From Leishmania mexicana MHOM/GT/2001/U1103 (lineage: Eukaryota > Euglenozoa > Kinetoplastea > Trypanosomatida > Trypanosomatidae): a stretch of 64,000 nucleotides of DNA. The position numbers were made by a program, and so were the translations under genes. Where the stretch lies: contig NC_018325.1 in assembly GCF_000234665.1 (NCBI RefSeq), positions 262,501 through 326,500 on the forward strand, given 5' to 3'. Below are positions 61,349-64,000 of this stretch, piece by piece. The notes below the pieces were generated by a model that had not been told where the DNA came from, did not search any database, and saw only the letters and a list, made by a program, of their open reading frames with translations. Position 1 is the stretch's first letter; the number at the start of each line of letters is the position of its first letter.

Positions 61349-62009
61349 GCGAGGCTTCAACGGCGCTTCACCGCGCTCTCCCCCTCCCCCCTCTCTACGT
61401 ATCACCTCCGTTTCACTTCCGTCGATGTCGTCGCGGCCATGGTTGTGTGTCTATCACTTCCTTGCAACGTTGCTTGCTCTGTTCTCGTACTCCTGCATCA
61501 CTAGTCATCGCGCGCCACTTCACTGCTCGCCAAGTATCCCTCTTCATGTGTGTGCTCGTGTGCGTGCGACGTCGTACTCGCATCCTGGGCGAGAGAGACC
61601 ATCATGCATTATCACCAGCCTGGCAGCTCTACACGACTGTGGCAGCCTTGAAGTCGCCCTTCCTCGAGGATGCTGTGGCCCACAAGGGCGTTTTGCGCCT
61701 TGTGTGGCGCATCTCCATCGGCATCTGTGTGTGTGTGTGTACGTGTCCGCCGCTCTTGATCCCTGATGTCTGACTCTGCCGCCGCTGCTGCTGTGCTCCC
61801 TTGACTCCTCTTTCGCCACGTCGCTGTACGTCGCGCACAAACACATTTTCCTATCATGCGCAGAGAAAGCAGGGACGAGGCCAAACACCAGCAGTCGCGG
61901 CGCGCTCTCGGGCTCCAACGTGTGTTGCACACACCCTACACTTCCCTTCACGTCTGTCTGTCCGACTCTGTCTCCCCCTCTCTCTCTCTGTGGAGGTTAG
62001 AAGCACGCG
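61349..62009. other. Spacer 5' of the zinc-finger gene
   Basis: About 660 nt, CT-rich with a short GT run near 61728-61745 and a CT tract at 61944-61990 followed by AG at 61994-61995. No gene seen. Confidence 0.6.
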
Positions 62010-64000
62010 ATGCAAGCTGCATGTCGCGTAGGGCTCGTCATGCGGAGGGGCAGTCGTCGCTCCTGGTATAGCTGTCGTCAGGCATGTCCCTCACCAGATG
62101 CACCAGTGCTGGGCGCATTGCAGAGTGCGCACCGCATGCGGCACTCGCCGGCGCTGGAGCGTGGCGCTGGTGACTTGAGGACCGTGACGCGACTGCCGCG
62201 TGGCATGTCCCCGTTTCAGCTATCTCGCGCTGCTGCCCCGGCCTCACAGCCGCGCGGCGCCGTCGAATCTCGCTCTGATGGTGGCAGCCACATTGACCAC
62301 AGTGTATCCCCTTCCACTACCGTCGAAGGTGCCCTCTCGTCGTCCGCGCAGCCAAGCGAGCAGCTGCCCCCGTGGCCAGTTGACGCCTTCGAATTCAACG
62401 CCGTCGCGGCACACGGCGGGCACGACATTCGTCTAGCCTGGGACGCCATTTTTTCCTCCTCCGACTCGGCTACTGCTGACGCTAACGGCAATGGGAGTGC
62501 CGCATCGACACTGACGGGTGCCGGCACTGTGCCTGACGTGAAAGCACCATTGCTGGACACCGCATCTCGGACGACACCGAAGCTGCCTCTTGTCACACTC
62601 GACACGATTCGGAAACTAAAGACAGTAGAGGAGACGGCAGAAGCGCAGGCGGCGCTGCGCGGTGGCGGTTGGGTGTGCGCGGGATGCTGGTCGATTGTGC
62701 GCGCAGACTGCAGCGACAACACTAGTAGCGGTGCGTCCGACTCAACTGGTCTCTCATCCTTCCCCCGCACCATCTGCCCTGCGTGCCGCACACTACGCCA
62801 CGACGCGCGCATGTGGCCGTACATAGTGTCTCTGCGTCTTCGGTCCGATCTCTGGCACTGCGGATGCTGTAAAGAGACAAACACGCGTGCTTCCGCGAAC
62901 TGCCGCTGCTGCGGGGCAGCACGTTCAGCAAGCATGGACACGGTTGATGATAATCAGGAGGAGGCTTTCGTGCGCATGACGATCGCCGTCGAAGTGGACT
63001 CATACCCCATCGGCCATGTCGTCGTCACGCGAAACCGCACGACGCGCTGGCGTTGTGGGGGTTGCCGGGAGATCAACTCCCTGCAGATGGCGGTGTGTCG
63101 CCACTGCGCACGCGAGCGGTTTGCTGTCACGGTAAGCTGCCCCACGTGCGATGCCCCGCGTGTCTTGTCAAACGCGCTGGTGTTTGGCGGTGGTGGGGAT
63201 GACGCACATGTGACACGAGGGCGCGACAGCTACAAAGCGCTGGACACCGTCTCCCCGGCATCTGCCGGTACCGCTGGTACTTCTGGGGGCGGTCATACGG
63301 CCACGCCAAACTCTGCCCTCGCTGCCTCACCAAAGTCCTCTGCGCGTGTCTTTGGCCCCGAAAACTGCTATACCCCGAACTCGACGCAGCTCACCTGTCT
63401 ACAATGCCGCAGCCCTCTCCATGGCGGCCGTGTGACGACTGTGAGCGCAACGACGTCGTGGTGGTGCGCCTGTGGCATTGTGAACACCATGGCGGCGTAC
63501 AGCTGCCTTCGTTGTCGCCTGCCACGTGCCTTGGAGTGCCCTGAGAAGTTGCGAGCGCTCCTGCGGAGCGCCATAGCGGATAGTGTCTCAGCGTCGCCGC
63601 CTCTGTCGGCACAGGATGCCGGTGCTGCACCCGACTGTTCTGAGGCGTCACCGAAGTGGGACTTTAGGTCTTGCACGAACTGGATGTGTGACAGCTGCTG
63701 CAGCGTGAACACTGCTTCATATCAAGTGGTCGCGGAGAGTAACTTGTCATCTTCCTCGGACGCGACCTGCCCCAACAACACGAAGCGCGGCCGTCGGCTG
63801 TGGATGCGCCACGGCGATGCAGCGTGCCGCCACTGCGGTGCCCCGTGGCATCACCACGTCTTGCAGCAAGGCAACTCCTGGCGCTGCGCGTGCCACGCGC
63901 TCAACTCGCGCGCCGACGCCTTTTGCACGAGCTGCGGGCTTCCAGGGCTGGATGGGGTTCGGCCTGACATGCTTTCTTCTTGGTCTAAGGGGGACTGGCG
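62010..64000 (+). CDS. RanBP2-type zinc-finger protein (3' end beyond window)
   Basis: At least 663 codons, open to the window end. Two perfect RanBP2-type fingers (W-x-C-x2-C-x3-N-x6-C-x2-C) start at Trp282 (WHCGCCKETN) and Trp347 (WRCGGCREIN). Two close variants with C-x-C start at Trp485 (WWCACGIVN) and Trp624 (WRCACHALN), each preceded by an extra CxxC. More degenerate units start at Trp221 (WVCAGC) and Trp558 (WMCDSCCSVN). The conserved Asn and Trp in such fingers bind single-stranded RNA, so an RNA-binding role is likely. The N-terminus (MQAACRVGLVMRRGSRRSWYS) is basic and acid-free, possibly a mitochondrial presequence. In-frame ATGs at 62010, 62040, 62136 and 62205 are possible; a TAG at 61998 bounds the frame, and the acceptor AG at 61994-61995 favours 62010 or 62040. 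Identity unknown; RNA-editing or mitoribosome factors with such fingers are only a guess. Confidence 0.85.
   Translation, partial: MQAACRVGLVMRRGSRRSWYSCRQACPSPDAPVLGALQSAHRMRHSPALERGAGDLRTVTRLPRGMSPFQLSRAAAPASQPRGAVESRSDGGSHIDHSVSPSTTVEGALSSSAQPSEQLPPWPVDAFEFNAVAAHGGHDIRLAWDAIFSSSDSATADANGNGSAASTLTGAGTVPDVKAPLLDTASRTTPKLPLVTLDTIRKLKTVEETAEAQAALRGGGWVCAGCWSIVRADCSDNTSSGASDSTGLSSFPRTICPACRTLRHDARMWPYIVSLRLRSDLWHCGCCKETNTRASANCRCCGAARSASMDTVDDNQEEAFVRMTIAVEVDSYPIGHVVVTRNRTTRWRCGGCREINSLQMAVCRHCARERFAVTVSCPTCDAPRVLSNALVFGGGGDDAHVTRGRDSYKALDTVSPASAGTAGTSGGGHTATPNSALAASPKSSARVFGPENCYTPNSTQLTCLQCRSPLHGGRVTTVSATTSWWCACGIVNTMAAYSCLRCRLPRALECPEKLRALLRSAIADSVSASPPLSAQDAGAAPDCSEASPKWDFRSCTNWMCDSCCSVNTASYQVVAESNLSSSSDATCPNNTKRGRRLWMRHGDAACRHCGAPWHHHVLQQGNSWRCACHALNSRADAFCTSCGLPGLDGVRPDMLSSWSKGDW

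Overview
The window looks like a stretch of a Leishmania nuclear chromosome, or of a very close leishmaniine. The genome is GC-rich. Every supported intact gene is on the + strand, has no introns and is separated by long (0.7-5 kb) spacers full of pyrimidine tracts and CA/GT microsatellites. This is the layout of a kinetoplastid polycistronic gene cluster processed by spliced-leader trans-splicing. The species call rests on the adjacent HGPRT and XPRT genes, both with glycosomal-type C-termini, next to a type-2 methionine aminopeptidase. I cannot assign a species.

Layout, left to right. 1-5220: long spacer with a SIDER-like repeat and an AT-rich microsatellite. 5221-8175: protein kinase with ULK/ATG1-like features. 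11623-21591: giant coiled-coil protein (about 3,322 aa) with a 64-residue repeat array rich in NPF and DPF tripeptides. 21781-22268: second SIDER-like copy. 23433-24077: twin CX9C (CHCH) protein. 25158-26264 and 28053-29024: two paralogous DUF4833-like proteins. 31232-32629: methionine aminopeptidase 2. 33007-33617: third SIDER-like copy. 35310-36269: small protein with a possible mitochondrial presequence and a membrane segment. 37202-37837: HGPRT. 39119-39411: an antisense MCM5-like coding fragment against a 100-N gap. 40284-41000: XPRT. 43435-50355: NEK-like kinase whose frame is broken by one TAG beside ambiguous bases. 51161-52042: single-pass membrane protein. 53453-61348: huge Ser-rich, probably N-myristoylated protein with a C-terminal Cys/His cluster. 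62010 to the end: partial protein with RanBP2-type zinc fingers.

Gene expression here would depend on mRNA processing. For most genes I could find a pyrimidine tract and the first AG after it, 10-160 nt 5' of the chosen ATG, and used it to choose the start. HGPRT and XPRT together salvage host purines (hypoxanthine, guanine, xanthine) in glycosomes. The other neighbours show no shared pathway, as expected for kinetoplastid clusters.

The most unusual items are the NPF/DPF array in the coiled-coil giant, the misplaced MCM5-like fragment at the gap, the single-TAG break in the NEK-like kinase, the two SIDER copies that share a 136-nt internal deletion, and the composite Cys modules in the last gene. 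No tRNA, rRNA, CRISPR array or autonomous transposon was found.
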